Positions 1 through 7,776 of a stretch of 64,000 nt of DNA are shown one piece after another. The notes beneath the pieces are model-generated. The model was not told the DNA's origin. It searched no databases and saw nothing but the letters and a program-made list of their open reading frames with translations. The stretch spans positions 248,001 to 312,000 of the forward strand of contig JADJHU010000015.1 of the NCBI GenBank assembly GCA_016707425.1. The letters run 5' to 3'. How positions within the stretch are numbered: position 1 is the stretch's first letter; every line of letters begins with the position of its first letter. The DNA comes from Gammaproteobacteria bacterium (lineage in GTDB: Bacteria; Pseudomonadota; Gammaproteobacteria; Steroidobacterales; Steroidobacteraceae). A program made the translations under genes and the position numbers.

Positions 1-183
1 ACGCGGCTTCGCCCGCGCTGGCAGTGCGTCGCGCACGTTCGCGGCACGCCGCCCCTCTCCGGCGCGTGCCGCGCAACCCCATTGTGCAGACTGGATTTTC
101 GCGGGGCAGAGTGCCGCGACCTTTTATCTTGCCCTGCGCTCCGGCTCGGGACTCCACCGCCAACCCGCAGCATCGGTACGCCG
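1..183. other. Left edge, no gene assigned
   Basis: This is the stretch downstream of traF. The next conjugation gene (often a relaxase) would be expected on the minus strand, but no reading frame here gives a recognisable start or motif. It may be spacer or the beginning of a gene cut by the edge. Confidence 0.3.
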
Positions 184-750
184 TCATCGCCGCAGCTCCG
201 GGCGCAACGGCTGCGCAATGCCAATCACTGCCGCCGTACGCACTGGGCCGAAGTAGCGGCTGTCGAAGGAAGCAGGGTTGGTCGCACTGAGCAGGAACAG
301 TTCGCCATCGGCGAGCTGGCGACACTGCGACCAGGACGGCAGCGGCCTGCCCCATCGGTCGGCGCGCAGCAGTTCGGCAGCCGGCGTGCCGTCGATGCGC
401 AGTACGTTGCCGACGACGCATACATATTGAGGCGCAACAGCACCCACACGCTTGAGCAGCGGAACGTGCGCCGGCAGGTAGCCGCGCTGCGCAGCCAGCG
501 CAGCAGCGTCTGCCGGCAACGTGGCGAGTACGATGCTGCCAACCGGCAACGCATCGGGTCGGGCAGGTGCCGGAGTAATGCGATACCAGCCGACCGGCAC
601 GCTGTCGGAAGGGTTGTAGACCAGACGCACAGCCGGTCGCCCAACGGCGGCCCAGGTAATCGCCGCGAGGCCGCAGGCCGAGAGCGCCGCCAATACGAGG
701 CGAGCGCGCCAGCGCGAGCGAGGGGACGCAGTGGATGCTGTCGCGCTCAT
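184..750 (-). CDS. traF: TraF-type S26 signal peptidase (conjugative pilin maturase)
   Basis: 188-residue membrane peptidase of the S26 family, expected to mature the TrbC/VirB2-type conjugative pilin in the inner membrane. An N-terminal membrane segment lies at about residues 17–37. The serine motif SVPVG puts the catalytic Ser at about residue 50, and the second motif LLKRVGA puts the catalytic Lys at about 100. A C-terminal SRYFGPV block is typical of the family. The start is set by the ATGA overlap with the upstream ribbon-helix-helix gene. It is the last gene of the repA-parA run visible here and points to a complete mating apparatus to the left. The length fits IncP/Ti TraF. Confidence 0.9.
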   Translation of the reverse strand: MSATASTASPRSRWRARLVLAALSACGLAAITWAAVGRPAVRLVYNPSDSVPVGWYRITPAPARPDALPVGSIVLATLPADAAALAAQRGYLPAHVPLLKRVGAVAPQYVCVVGNVLRIDGTPAAELLRADRWGRPLPSWSQCRQLADGELFLLSATNPASFDSRYFGPVRTAAVIGIAQPLRPELRR

Positions 751-1007
751 GGGCTGTGCTCCGGAAACTCGCGTTCCAGCAGCGCGCGCAGCAGTTCGGC
801 CACGGTCACGCCGCGCGTGAATGCCGATACCTTGATGCGGGCGCGCATGGCCGGTGTCACATCGAGCGTCAGGCGCGCGGTGTACAGATCGGCCTTCTGG
901 ACGGCATCGGCATCGCCCTGCCGTATCCATGCCTCGGCCTGTGGGTTGGCAGGCGGACGCGCGCCAATGGCGATCCGTTTGCTGCGTGCACCGTTCACGG
1001 CACCCAC
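747..1007 (-). CDS. Ribbon-helix-helix-like small protein
   Basis: 86-residue protein between parA and traF. The C-terminal half (DLYTARLTLDVTPAMRARIK, then a hydrophobic helix) looks like a ribbon-helix-helix fold: a beta strand followed by two helices. In this position it probably acts as the DNA-binding partner of ParA, or as an operon regulator. It overlaps parA by 13 bp and traF by 4 bp (ATGA), which suggests translational coupling. The family assignment rests on pattern and context. It could be annotated as ParB-like in related elements although it is unrelated to true ParB. Confidence 0.65.
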   Translation of the reverse strand: MGAVNGARSKRIAIGARPPANPQAEAWIRQGDADAVQKADLYTARLTLDVTPAMRARIKVSAFTRGVTVAELLRALLEREFPEHSP

Positions 1008-1633
1008 CGCAGCAACTCGTCGGTGAGTGCCGCCACTTCACGCGCCGCGCTACCGTCCGGGAGGGTTTCGCGGGCGAGCCGGCCGGCCGCCACGCTATCG
1101 GCGAACACGATGCGCTGGCGCACTTCCGTATGCAGCGCCGGCAACGGCTGTTCGGCAAGCGCGCCGCGCGCTTCACGGCCTATGACGGTACGCGGGACGC
1201 GCCGATTGATGACGAAGGCCGCGCGCAGCGCCGGCCGAAACACCTGCGCCTCGCGGATCAGCGTCACCATCTCGGCGCTGGCCCACAAATCGTAGGGACT
1301 TGGCTGCACCGGGATCAACACACGATCCGCCGCGAGCAGCGCCGAGCGCGCCAGAGCCGCGATGCGTGGCGGGCCGTCGATGACGATGTGATCGCAACGC
1401 CGCGCGAGGTCCGGCGCCTCCTGGTGCAGCGTCTCCCGCGCAAGACCCACAGTGCTGAACAGGTGCGGCAAGCCCTGCTGACTGCGCCGCTGTGTCCAAT
1501 CGAGTGAGGAACCCTGCGGGTCGGCATCGAGCAGGATCACCTGCTGACCACGCAGCGCCAGTTCGCCGGCGATGTGCGTGGCGAGCGTGGTCTTGCCCAC
1601 GCCACCCTTCTGGTTCAGCAGCGCGACGATCAC
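995..1633 (-). CDS. parA: ParA-family partition ATPase
   Basis: 212-residue deviant Walker ATPase of the ParA/MinD/Soj class, which positions or maintains the excised element. The Walker A motif KGGVGKTT is at residues 9–16. It is followed by LLDADPQGSSLDW (A' motif) and IVIDGPPRIAAL (Walker B). The GTG start at 1633 is preferred because it puts the conserved strand at the extreme N-terminus, as usual in this family; an upstream ATG at 1675 would add 14 unconserved residues. The short length without an N-terminal helix-turn-helix fits type Ib ParA proteins. It lies downstream of repA and the iteron cluster, in one transcriptional direction with traF. Confidence 0.9.
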   Translation of the reverse strand: MIVALLNQKGGVGKTTLATHIAGELALRGQQVILLDADPQGSSLDWTQRRSQQGLPHLFSTVGLARETLHQEAPDLARRCDHIVIDGPPRIAALARSALLAADRVLIPVQPSPYDLWASAEMVTLIREAQVFRPALRAAFVINRRVPRTVIGREARGALAEQPLPALHTEVRQRIVFADSVAAGRLARETLPDGSAAREVAALTDELLRWVP

Positions 1634-1771
1634 GGCGCAGCTCCCGCGTACGGCAGCGGTGCGGCAGTTATCCACCGCGAGGCGGCGTCTCTGTAATCAG
1701 TTAGTGGTTTGGAGTTAGCAGAGTTAGAGCAACCGAAAATCCCCGCCGCCGTTGAACTTGGACGCAATCCG

Positions 1772-1835
1772 CACGCCTGATAGCACGATACGGACACGCC
1801 CGATAGCACGAGTCTGCCCACGCTCGATAGCACGA
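1772..1835. repeat. Three 17-bp iterons, candidate replication origin
   Basis: Three copies of CACGCYYGATAGCACGA lie at 1772–1788, 1795–1811 and 1819–1835, starting 23 and 24 bp apart. They sit directly downstream of repA, with an AT-richer tract carrying repeated GTTAG words at about 1694–1738. Helical-phase spacing of direct repeats beside a replication initiator is the classic iteron arrangement. Inference: this is the RepA-dependent origin used by the excised circle. Confidence 0.7.
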
Positions 1836-1859
1836 TGCCATTGACAGCTTTTCCAGCCG

Positions 1860-2717
1860 TTATCCCCGTGCCGCGAACGGCACGGGACGAAACACCAGGA
1901 TCTCCGGTTCGCGCGGCCTGCGCTCGATGGACAGCACATAGCCGGGCAGCGATTGTCGCGCGACCAGCGCGCGCAGGTCGCAGGCGAAGTCGTAGGGCTT
2001 GGCGAGGCTGCCCGACTTGCGGTGCAGGTAGCGGAAATCGAACTGCCAGCCATTGCGCTGACGGCCGCCGTGCTTGCGCACCAGGCGGTACAGCCAGCGT
2101 TCGATGCCGCCAGTGAGCTTGAAGTAAGCCGGGTCGATGGTCAGCACCAGTGCTTCGTCCAGCACGCCGGCATAGAACCAGTCGGGCAGGATCAGTTCCA
2201 GGCCCAGCGGCTGGCCGCGGGCGTCGGCGCACTCCTTCCACTCGTTGATCCACGAGAAGCGGTGCAGGCGCCGGCCGGTGCGCTCCCGGATGGAGGTCGC
2301 TACGGTGGTCGATTGCAGGCGATCCAGCGCCGCTTTCAGACGCAGGTAGTCGCGCAGCGACGTGCCACGGCCGATGAAGCGCAGGATTTCGTAGGGGGTG
2401 GCCTGCATACGACGCGACGGCATGATGCCGGCGTCGCGGGCCTCCACGATCTGGCTGGCAGCCCATATCAGCACATCGGCGTCCCAAATCGTGGCAATGC
2501 CATGCTCGTGTGTGCCCTCCACCCGCACGGTCACACCGCCGGAGCGGAAGTCGATCGGCACCGTACGGTGCGACTTCGCCAGCGAAAAGAACGGATACGC
2601 CATCAAGTCCTGAGCGTCGCGCGGCGCCATGTCTCCCGGCAGCGCACGGAACAGGTCGAGCTGTTCGCGTTCTTTCTCCGGGCTGGACACGGCCGAAACA
2701 ACCGGCGTGGTGCGCAT
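1860..2717 (-). CDS. repA: Replication initiator protein RepA
   Basis: 285-residue RepA-type initiator (replication initiator protein A family) found on broad-host-range plasmids and Tn4371-like ICEs. Visible family features are the N-terminal block PFFSLAKSHRTVPIDF, a central winged-helix region around TPYEILRFIGRGTSLRDYLR, and a second DNA-binding half containing RYLHRKSGSLAKPYDFA. It should bind the iterons just downstream. The ATG at 2717 is preferred over the TTG immediately before it. That ATG shares one base with the stop codon of the upstream AlpA-like gene (TGATG), so the two are probably coupled. Confidence 0.85.
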   Translation of the reverse strand: MRTTPVVSAVSSPEKEREQLDLFRALPGDMAPRDAQDLMAYPFFSLAKSHRTVPIDFRSGGVTVRVEGTHEHGIATIWDADVLIWAASQIVEARDAGIMPSRRMQATPYEILRFIGRGTSLRDYLRLKAALDRLQSTTVATSIRERTGRRLHRFSWINEWKECADARGQPLGLELILPDWFYAGVLDEALVLTIDPAYFKLTGGIERWLYRLVRKHGGRQRNGWQFDFRYLHRKSGSLAKPYDFACDLRALVARQSLPGYVLSIERRPREPEILVFRPVPFAARG

Positions 2718-3007
2718 CAACGGTCATTGCGGCTGTCGCCGGCATGTCCGTTGGCATACTCGGGATCGGAGGTCGCCTCGAAGCTGCGCGCATCGGCCCA
2801 GGCATCCAAGTCGCTCATCGCGTACATCACACGCCGGCCGAACTTGCGAAAACGCGGCCCGCCGCCAATGACGCGCTGCTTCTCCAGAGTGCGCGGTGAC
2901 AGGCGCAGGTAGTCGGCGGCTTCATCGTTGGTCAGGTAGCGCGAAGGCTGGGCGGGCTGCTGCTTGTCTGCGGGCGCGGCAGGCGGCCGCAGCGGTGCCG
3001 GTCTCAT
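2717..3007 (-). CDS. AlpA/excisionase-like helix-turn-helix protein
   Basis: 96-residue DNA-binding protein. The motif LTNDEAADYLRLSPRTLEKQ followed by PRFRKFGRRVMYAMSDLDAW is the MerR-type winged helix found in AlpA and excisionase proteins. It is expected to act as a transcriptional regulator of repA or as a directionality factor. The second ATG (3007) is chosen because GGAGGT lies seven bases upstream of it; the ATG at 3022 lies ahead of that Shine-Dalgarno sequence. It is translationally coupled to repA. Confidence 0.8.
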   Translation of the reverse strand: MRPAPLRPPAAPADKQQPAQPSRYLTNDEAADYLRLSPRTLEKQRVIGGGPRFRKFGRRVMYAMSDLDAWADARSFEATSDPEYANGHAGDSRNDR

Positions 3008-3090
3008 CGTGTGAACCTCCATCGGTCTGCATCGGCGGCCGCAGGGTTCCGGCCGGGTGGAGGCAATCTCGGAAAAGATCGGCGCTGCGA

Positions 3091-3879
3091 TCAGGGACGT
3101 TCTGCGATGGGTGCGAAACGTCCCCGCCCCGCCGCGGGAAGCTGCGCGAGCTGGCGGTAGCCGCCGCCCATCAGGCCGCGCCCGCGCCGGATCAGCCGGC
3201 GCACGCGGGCACGCAGTGCGCCGTCGGCGTGCCAGTCACCGGCAACAGCCGCCACGCCGAACAGCACCTGCGCCACGGCGCGCAACGATGCGCCGGCAAG
3301 CGCGCCATCAAGGGCTTGCAAAGTGTGCAGTTCCAGCAGTGCTGTCGATGTCGGGCGCGGCTGAGCCAGCGCCATCGGCGCGCTGGCGGCCAGCTCGGTC
3401 AGTTCGTGCATCAGCGCGCAGCGACCCGAACAGGACTTGCGCGAAGCACGCAAGGCGCAGACGTACGGCACGCCTTCGATCATGCCGGGCGCCAGCGCCG
3501 CCCGCAGCGAGTGACCCACACTGCGCAGCAACAGCACCAATCGCCTGCCATCGTGAACCAGGTGCTTACGGCCAGAGAGACGCCAGAACGCAAAGCGTTC
3601 AGCATCGGGCGGCGGATCGGCGTCGGGATAGAGCTGCACCACCGAATCGTGGTCCGGGAACCACGCCGGATGCGCCTCGCGCGCATCCAGTCCAGGATCT
3701 TCCAGCAGGCGCAAGCCCCAAGCCTGCGCTGCGTCGGGATCGCGGCGACGGCGCAGCCAGTCGCGCCGGTAGTCGGGATGGCGCCGCAGGTACTCCCAAG
3801 CGAGTGCGGGACCGTCCAGGTGCAGGATGTACAGATACGCGGCGCAGGGATGCCAATGATCCGCGGCGAACTGAACCAT
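3091..3879 (-). CDS. DUF6499/DUF2285 domain protein (ICE backbone)
   Basis: 262-residue protein found in this position in many proteobacterial ICEs; its function is not established. The N-terminus (LAWEYLRRHPDYRRDW) matches the DUF6499 transcriptional-regulator-like domain. The C-terminal two thirds fit DUF2285, with the block LHTLQALDGALAGASLRAVA near the end. GGAGGT six bases upstream supports the start. It lies upstream of the AlpA-like gene in the same direction and probably belongs to the same regulatory or replication module. Confidence 0.75.
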   Translation of the reverse strand: MVQFAADHWHPCAAYLYILHLDGPALAWEYLRRHPDYRRDWLRRRRDPDAAQAWGLRLLEDPGLDAREAHPAWFPDHDSVVQLYPDADPPPDAERFAFWRLSGRKHLVHDGRRLVLLLRSVGHSLRAALAPGMIEGVPYVCALRASRKSCSGRCALMHELTELAASAPMALAQPRPTSTALLELHTLQALDGALAGASLRAVAQVLFGVAAVAGDWHADGALRARVRRLIRRGRGLMGGGYRQLAQLPAAGRGRFAPIAERP

Positions 3880-4370
3880 GATGCGACCTCCTGTCGGGCA
3901 GCAGGACTCGTCGCCATAGACGAAGTAGCGAAAGAGCTACGGCTTCATCAGCTTGTCTTTATTGGCGCGCAGCACCGGACACGATGCCGCACGCGGCAGC
4001 GCCGATTCGGACTGTTTCAGTCTCGTTGGCACCATGCTGGTGCATCAGTGCTGACTATTGCCGCCGCAGTCTGGACCTAGATCGACATGGACAGAGTGCG
4101 CCGTGCCAGACACCGCCGAAACGCAGAACCTGATTTGAGGTACTACAGAAAACCTCGAATCCTGCGTGCCGGATTTGCGAAAGATAACGAAGGCACGTTT
4201 ACGGCTTTGTTACCTGCCACGAAAGCACGGAAGCGGCTTTGCGCCATTGCGTATCCACGTAAAACCGCAGATACGGCACTAGCGAAAGATGCTCCTATGG
4301 TAAGGCAAAGCGTCTTTATGAGTTATCTTTAACGTGGTTTTTATTGTGCCGCAGTTTGACGCTTCTGTGG
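3880..4370. other. Divergent intergenic region with a small palindrome
   Basis: About 490 bp separate two divergently transcribed genes, and the stretch is AT-richer than the backbone. It should hold the promoters of both the DUF2285 operon and the XRE gene. The one symmetric element noted is the hairpin-capable palindrome GCACCATGCTGGTGC at 4029–4043, a candidate operator. An 81-codon open frame at 4087–4332 has no recognisable domain and is not called. Confidence 0.5.
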
Positions 4371-4661
4371 ATGCAGAGGCGTCCAATCCAACGCGGCCGA
4401 CCGACCGGCGCCACGACCTTCGAGGCAGGCCCGGCGCTGGCATTCGGTGCAGTGGTGCGGGCGCGACGCACAGAACAGGGCGTGGCACAGGAGACGCTGG
4501 CCGATCTGTCTGGTGTCGAGCGTTCGCACTTGGGCAAAGTCGAGCGTGGCGAGCACATGCCGACACTCGCACTGATCCTGCGTATAGCTAAGGCTCTTGG
4601 ATGCAGTTCGGCCGAACTGATGGCCGAAACGGAACGGCGCCTGGCGGCGCGCAAATCGTAG
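4371..4661 (+). CDS. XRE-family transcriptional regulator
   Basis: 96-residue protein with a single Cro/C1-type helix-turn-helix: RTEQGVAQETLADLSGVERS followed by HLGKVERGEHMPTLALILRI. It is a likely repressor of ICE transfer or maintenance genes and the only plus-strand backbone gene here. It is divergent from the DUF2285/repA operon, whose promoter is an obvious target. The ATG at 4371 is preferred; a TTG at 4344 would add nine residues. Its 3' end converges on the DUF736 gene across a strong hairpin. Confidence 0.85.
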   Translation: MQRRPIQRGRPTGATTFEAGPALAFGAVVRARRTEQGVAQETLADLSGVERSHLGKVERGEHMPTLALILRIAKALGCSSAELMAETERRLAARKS

Positions 4662-4668
4662 CGAAGGA

Positions 4669-4696
4669 GGCGCCCCGCCACAGCAGGCGGGGCGCC
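4669..4696. terminator. Bidirectional terminator hairpin
   Basis: A perfect 11-bp GC stem (GGCGCCCCGCC / GGCGGGGCGCC) with a 6-nt loop lies between the convergent XRE and DUF736 genes. There is no long U-tract on either side, so termination strength is uncertain. Confidence 0.6.
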
Positions 4697-4706
4697 GCGC
4701 GGGCGT

Positions 4707-5015
4707 TCAGTCGCCCTTGCTGCGCGACCAGATCAGCGTGTGAGTGCCGTCCTCACCCTCGATCAGACGAGCGTAGATCGTCGCCGGGAACGAGGGATCG
4801 TCGAGCGTCACCGACAGGTAGGGCCGGTCGGCCTGGCTGGTCTTCTTCCACGCCGCGCCGATGTCGTATCCACCGGCCGCCTGGATGCGGTAGTCAGGGG
4901 CGTTCTCGCTGGTCTTGTCGTTGCGCACCAGACGGACCTTGACGTTAAGTGTCAGGGTGCGAACCGTGCCGGTGAAGCCGTCGTTCTGCGCGGTGAAAGT
5001 GCCGATGTTAGCCAT
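4707..5015 (-). CDS. DUF736 family protein
   Basis: 102-residue soluble protein of the DUF736 family, a very common ICE and plasmid backbone protein of unknown function. The sequence begins MANIGTFTAQNDGFTGTVRT and contains the family blocks RLVRNDKTSENAPDYRI, IGAAWKKTS and SVTLDDPSFPATIYARL. The start is supported by GGAGA a few bases upstream. It stands alone between a 600-bp non-coding region and a terminator hairpin, so it probably has its own promoter and high expression. Confidence 0.9.
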   Translation of the reverse strand: MANIGTFTAQNDGFTGTVRTLTLNVKVRLVRNDKTSENAPDYRIQAAGGYDIGAAWKKTSQADRPYLSVTLDDPSFPATIYARLIEGEDGTHTLIWSRSKGD

Positions 5016-5630
5016 GATGAATTCTCCTTTCGGGTTGGCAAGGTCGCGCCCATCGCGTCCTTGTTGTGATCCGTCAGGCAGGGGTCGGGCTGGCTGCATC
5101 GCGCAGCGGCCGGAACGAACGTGGAGGACCGGGAGGCGCAAAGAATTTGCTCCGCGAGGAATGCGCGCAGCGCAGGGGAAATTGTTTGCGCCGGACGGTT
5201 GCAGCCGTGAAGCCCGAGGCGCAAGCCGCACCCCTGCCAGGATGCACAACACTCAAAGGACGCAGGGGCCGACCTGCCCCGAAAGGAGCATGGCTGACTC
5301 GGCACGGCGCGGAATGACGGCGGCGGCGCGGTTCGCACGCTGATGCGGGCAAGGACAGACGCGCAACGACAGGCGAGAGCGCCCCCTGTTGCAGCTTGCG
5401 GCGATGAAACGAAGGCGCGGTGTGGAAGCTCCATTGCAGGGCCGGCCGGCGTCGGTGATGCTCGATGATCGTTCGTGACGGGTGGGACGAAGTGTCACCA
5501 GCGTCGGGGACGGCGCGCATGGAGCACAACCGGGCGCGGCGAAGTGCAGCGCACGCTGGCGCCTCGCCTGCTGCGGCGGGGCGCCGGTTTCGGGCAGCCG
5601 CTGTACGCGGCTGCATCAAGACAAGAACAC
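5016..5630. other. Long non-coding ICE region with inverted repeats
   Basis: About 615 bp has no recognisable gene; the open frames across it look like GC-driven noise. One notable inverted repeat pairs GGCGCAAAGAATTT (5135–5148) with AAATTGTTTGCGCC (5179–5192), 13 of 14 positions complementary, around a G/A-rich centre. It may hold the DUF736 promoter, a non-coding RNA or a protein-binding centre for the adjacent ParB-like protein. Confidence 0.4.
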
Positions 5631-5661
5631 GAAGCGCCCCGGTGACGAACCGGGGCGCTTC
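5631..5661 (-). terminator. Hairpin downstream of the ParB-like gene
   Basis: A perfect 13-bp stem (GAAGCGCCCCGGT paired with its complement) around a 5-nt loop starts six bases after the ParB-like stop codon. The following sequence is only weakly U-rich. Confidence 0.65.
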
Positions 5662-5667
5662 GTCGCC

Positions 5668-7701
5668 TCACGCAGCCAGCGCCGCGCCTTCGGTCTCGGC
5701 CTGCCGCACCCTCGCGGTGCTGGCCGGTTCGGTGGCGTCCTCCGACGCCACCGCTTCTGTCCCGGTGCTCGCAAAGATCGCCGGCATCCAGCCGGTGCCG
5801 GCAACCAGCCGTTCGGCCTCGCTCACAAGGTCGGCCTTCTTGACCTTCGCCAGCCTGTTGACGTGCTCCGGCGCGAACTGCGCCACCGCTTCCAGAATCA
5901 CCGCCTTCGAGACATGCCGGAAGTAGCTCTCGGCGGTGGGCTGCCACCATGCGGCCATGTCCAGGCCGACCGCTTGCGCCAGTTCTGCGCCCGGCTCGTG
6001 CTTCGTGGCGCGCACCGTCACCACGTCCACCGTGCAGGCCACGCAAAGGGCGAGCAGCCGCAGCAGTTCATCCTGCGACAGCGCCAGCAGCGCCCCGAGC
6101 AGTTCGCCCGCATCCTGCGGAAGCTGGTCGGCCCACTGCTGCTTGAGGCCGCGCAGGGCGATAGCGGCGGGCGAGTCCGGCCAGTCCGGGGCCGGCTGGT
6201 CCAGCCGGTCCTGCACGGTGAGCCGCACGCCAAGCGGCAGCTCCGGGGCATAGCCGTCCTGCAACACTTTCTGGACCATGCCGTGGACCAGCGCCGCCAG
6301 CGCGATCTGCGGATGGCGTGCCGTCTCGATCTGCAACGCGGCCGTGCGATGTGCGCTCAAACGTCGCGCCAGCTTGTCAGACAGGCCCGCGCCCTCGTGT
6401 GCGCCGTCATCCTCATCGCCCCCCTCGTCATCATCGCATCCGGCCTGCTTGCCGCGCAGCCGTTCGAGGGTGCGCAGCGCCTTGGCCTCGGCCTCGCGCA
6501 GCAGTCCCCGATGAATCGTCACTTCGCCCTCACGGTCGAGGGTGACGATGGCTCCGGCCACGGCGCGCACGTCCGGGGCGTACTCGCGCAAGCTGTCCTC
6601 CAAACCCTGCAAGGCTGCGGCCAGCGGCTCCTGCCGTTCCTCCAACACCTCGACCTTTTCCTCATCCTCGGCCTCATAAGCGGCTTCGAGCGCGGCATCG
6701 AGTGCAGCGATGCGCCGCTGTAGGGAGGCGATTCGGCGCGCCTCGCTGCCGTTCGGTTCGCGCACCTGTTGAGGCGCGTCGCGGAACGCCTGCCGGTCGG
6801 CATGGGTCAGGCGCGTAACCGCTTCCACCCAGGCCCATCCCTCGGCGCGGACTTCCTCGGCCAGCGCCGCCAGCTTGTCCTGCGCAAGCCGGTGCAGCAG
6901 TGCCGCGTCATTGAGATAGATGCTGTCCTCATCCGCGAACAGGTCGCGGAAGCTGCCGCCGCCCGCCGCCTCGTATGCGTCCAGCCCGACGAACCGCGCC
7001 AGCGGATCGCTGGCGGCGATCTGGCGCGCAGTCAGGCGTTCGCGCAGCAGCGACGCGCTGCGCTGCCATTCCGGGGCGTTGTAGAACGCGGCCTCCTGCG
7101 CCTCGTGGTCGTCGGTGATGGCGAGGGCCATCAATTGTTCCAGCGATACGGTGTCATCGTCGCGCCGGTAATCGGCCAGCAGGCGCGGCGAGACGTTGGC
7201 GAGCTTGAGTCGGCGCTGCACCACCAGCGGCGACACACCGAAGCCGGCGGCAATGTCCTCGATGGGTCGCCCTTCCTTCACCAGCGCGGCGAACGCCTCG
7301 AACTGATCTGCGCCGTGCATCGCCTCGCGCTGCACGTTCTCGGTCAGACTGACGGTACGAGCCGAACCGTCTGCCACCAGCAGGCAAGCCACCGGATGAT
7401 CGGCAGGGATGCGCTTCTTCTTCGCCAGCAGCTTGAGTGCAGCGAGGCGTCGCCCACCGGCTTCCACCTCGTAGTGCCCACCTTCCTCGGGTTTCGTGAC
7501 CACCAAGTTCTGTACTAAGCCGACGTGCTGGATGCTCGCGGCGAGTTCGGGAATGGACAACTTGGGGTTGGTCTTGCGCACGTTGCGCGGGGACGGGCGC
7601 AACTGCGACAGCGGGACAAAGATCAGGTTCTTGCTTGGGTCGGCTACTTCCAGCGCGCCGGCTTCCGTGGCATGAACTTCGGCTTTGGTAACGGTATTCA
7701 T
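5668..7701 (-). CDS. Large ParB/KorB-like DNA-binding protein (ICE backbone)
   Basis: 677-residue protein with an N-terminal ParB/Srx domain. Blocks seen are SIQHVGLVQNLVV, EAGGRRLAALKLLA and LTENVQREAMHGADQFEAFA, then a helix-turn-helix (IAAGFGVSPLVVQRRLKLA) near residues 150–175. The long C-terminal part is charged and includes an acidic stretch (DDDEGGDEDDGAHEG) at about residues 430–445. It is more than twice the length of plasmid ParB, as usual for ICE homologues. Expected roles are binding specific sites on the element for partition, regulation or DNA compaction. It lies downstream of the DUF932 gene with a hairpin between them. Confidence 0.85.
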   Translation of the reverse strand: MNTVTKAEVHATEAGALEVADPSKNLIFVPLSQLRPSPRNVRKTNPKLSIPELAASIQHVGLVQNLVVTKPEEGGHYEVEAGGRRLAALKLLAKKKRIPADHPVACLLVADGSARTVSLTENVQREAMHGADQFEAFAALVKEGRPIEDIAAGFGVSPLVVQRRLKLANVSPRLLADYRRDDDTVSLEQLMALAITDDHEAQEAAFYNAPEWQRSASLLRERLTARQIAASDPLARFVGLDAYEAAGGGSFRDLFADEDSIYLNDAALLHRLAQDKLAALAEEVRAEGWAWVEAVTRLTHADRQAFRDAPQQVREPNGSEARRIASLQRRIAALDAALEAAYEAEDEEKVEVLEERQEPLAAALQGLEDSLREYAPDVRAVAGAIVTLDREGEVTIHRGLLREAEAKALRTLERLRGKQAGCDDDEGGDEDDGAHEGAGLSDKLARRLSAHRTAALQIETARHPQIALAALVHGMVQKVLQDGYAPELPLGVRLTVQDRLDQPAPDWPDSPAAIALRGLKQQWADQLPQDAGELLGALLALSQDELLRLLALCVACTVDVVTVRATKHEPGAELAQAVGLDMAAWWQPTAESYFRHVSKAVILEAVAQFAPEHVNRLAKVKKADLVSEAERLVAGTGWMPAIFASTGTEAVASEDATEPASTARVRQAETEGAALAA

Positions 7702-7743
7702 GGTGAGACTCCTAGTGATGACACGAACAACAGCGGACGAAAC

Positions 7744-7766
7744 GGAAGGGGCTTCACGCCCCTTCC
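7744..7766 (-). terminator. Hairpin between DUF932 and ParB-like genes
   Basis: A perfect 9-bp stem (GGAAGGGGC / GCCCCTTCC) with a 5-nt loop lies just downstream of the DUF932 stop. It may terminate or attenuate transcription before the ParB-like gene. Confidence 0.55.
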
Positions 7767-7776
7767 GGGGTGGGGT

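Noticed and set aside
1795..1835. CRISPR-like repeats near repA
   Set aside because: The repeats are 17 bp with 6–7-bp spacers next to repA; this fits iterons, and no cas genes are present.
4087..4332. 81-codon plus-strand frame between DUF2285 and the XRE gene
   Set aside because: No domain, no clear ribosome site, and composition typical of non-coding AT-richer DNA. Not supported as a gene.
5074..5619. Open frames of up to 181 codons in the DUF736–ParB-like gap
   Set aside because: All lack recognisable motifs and ribosome sites and overlap in several frames, so they look like GC-driven noise.
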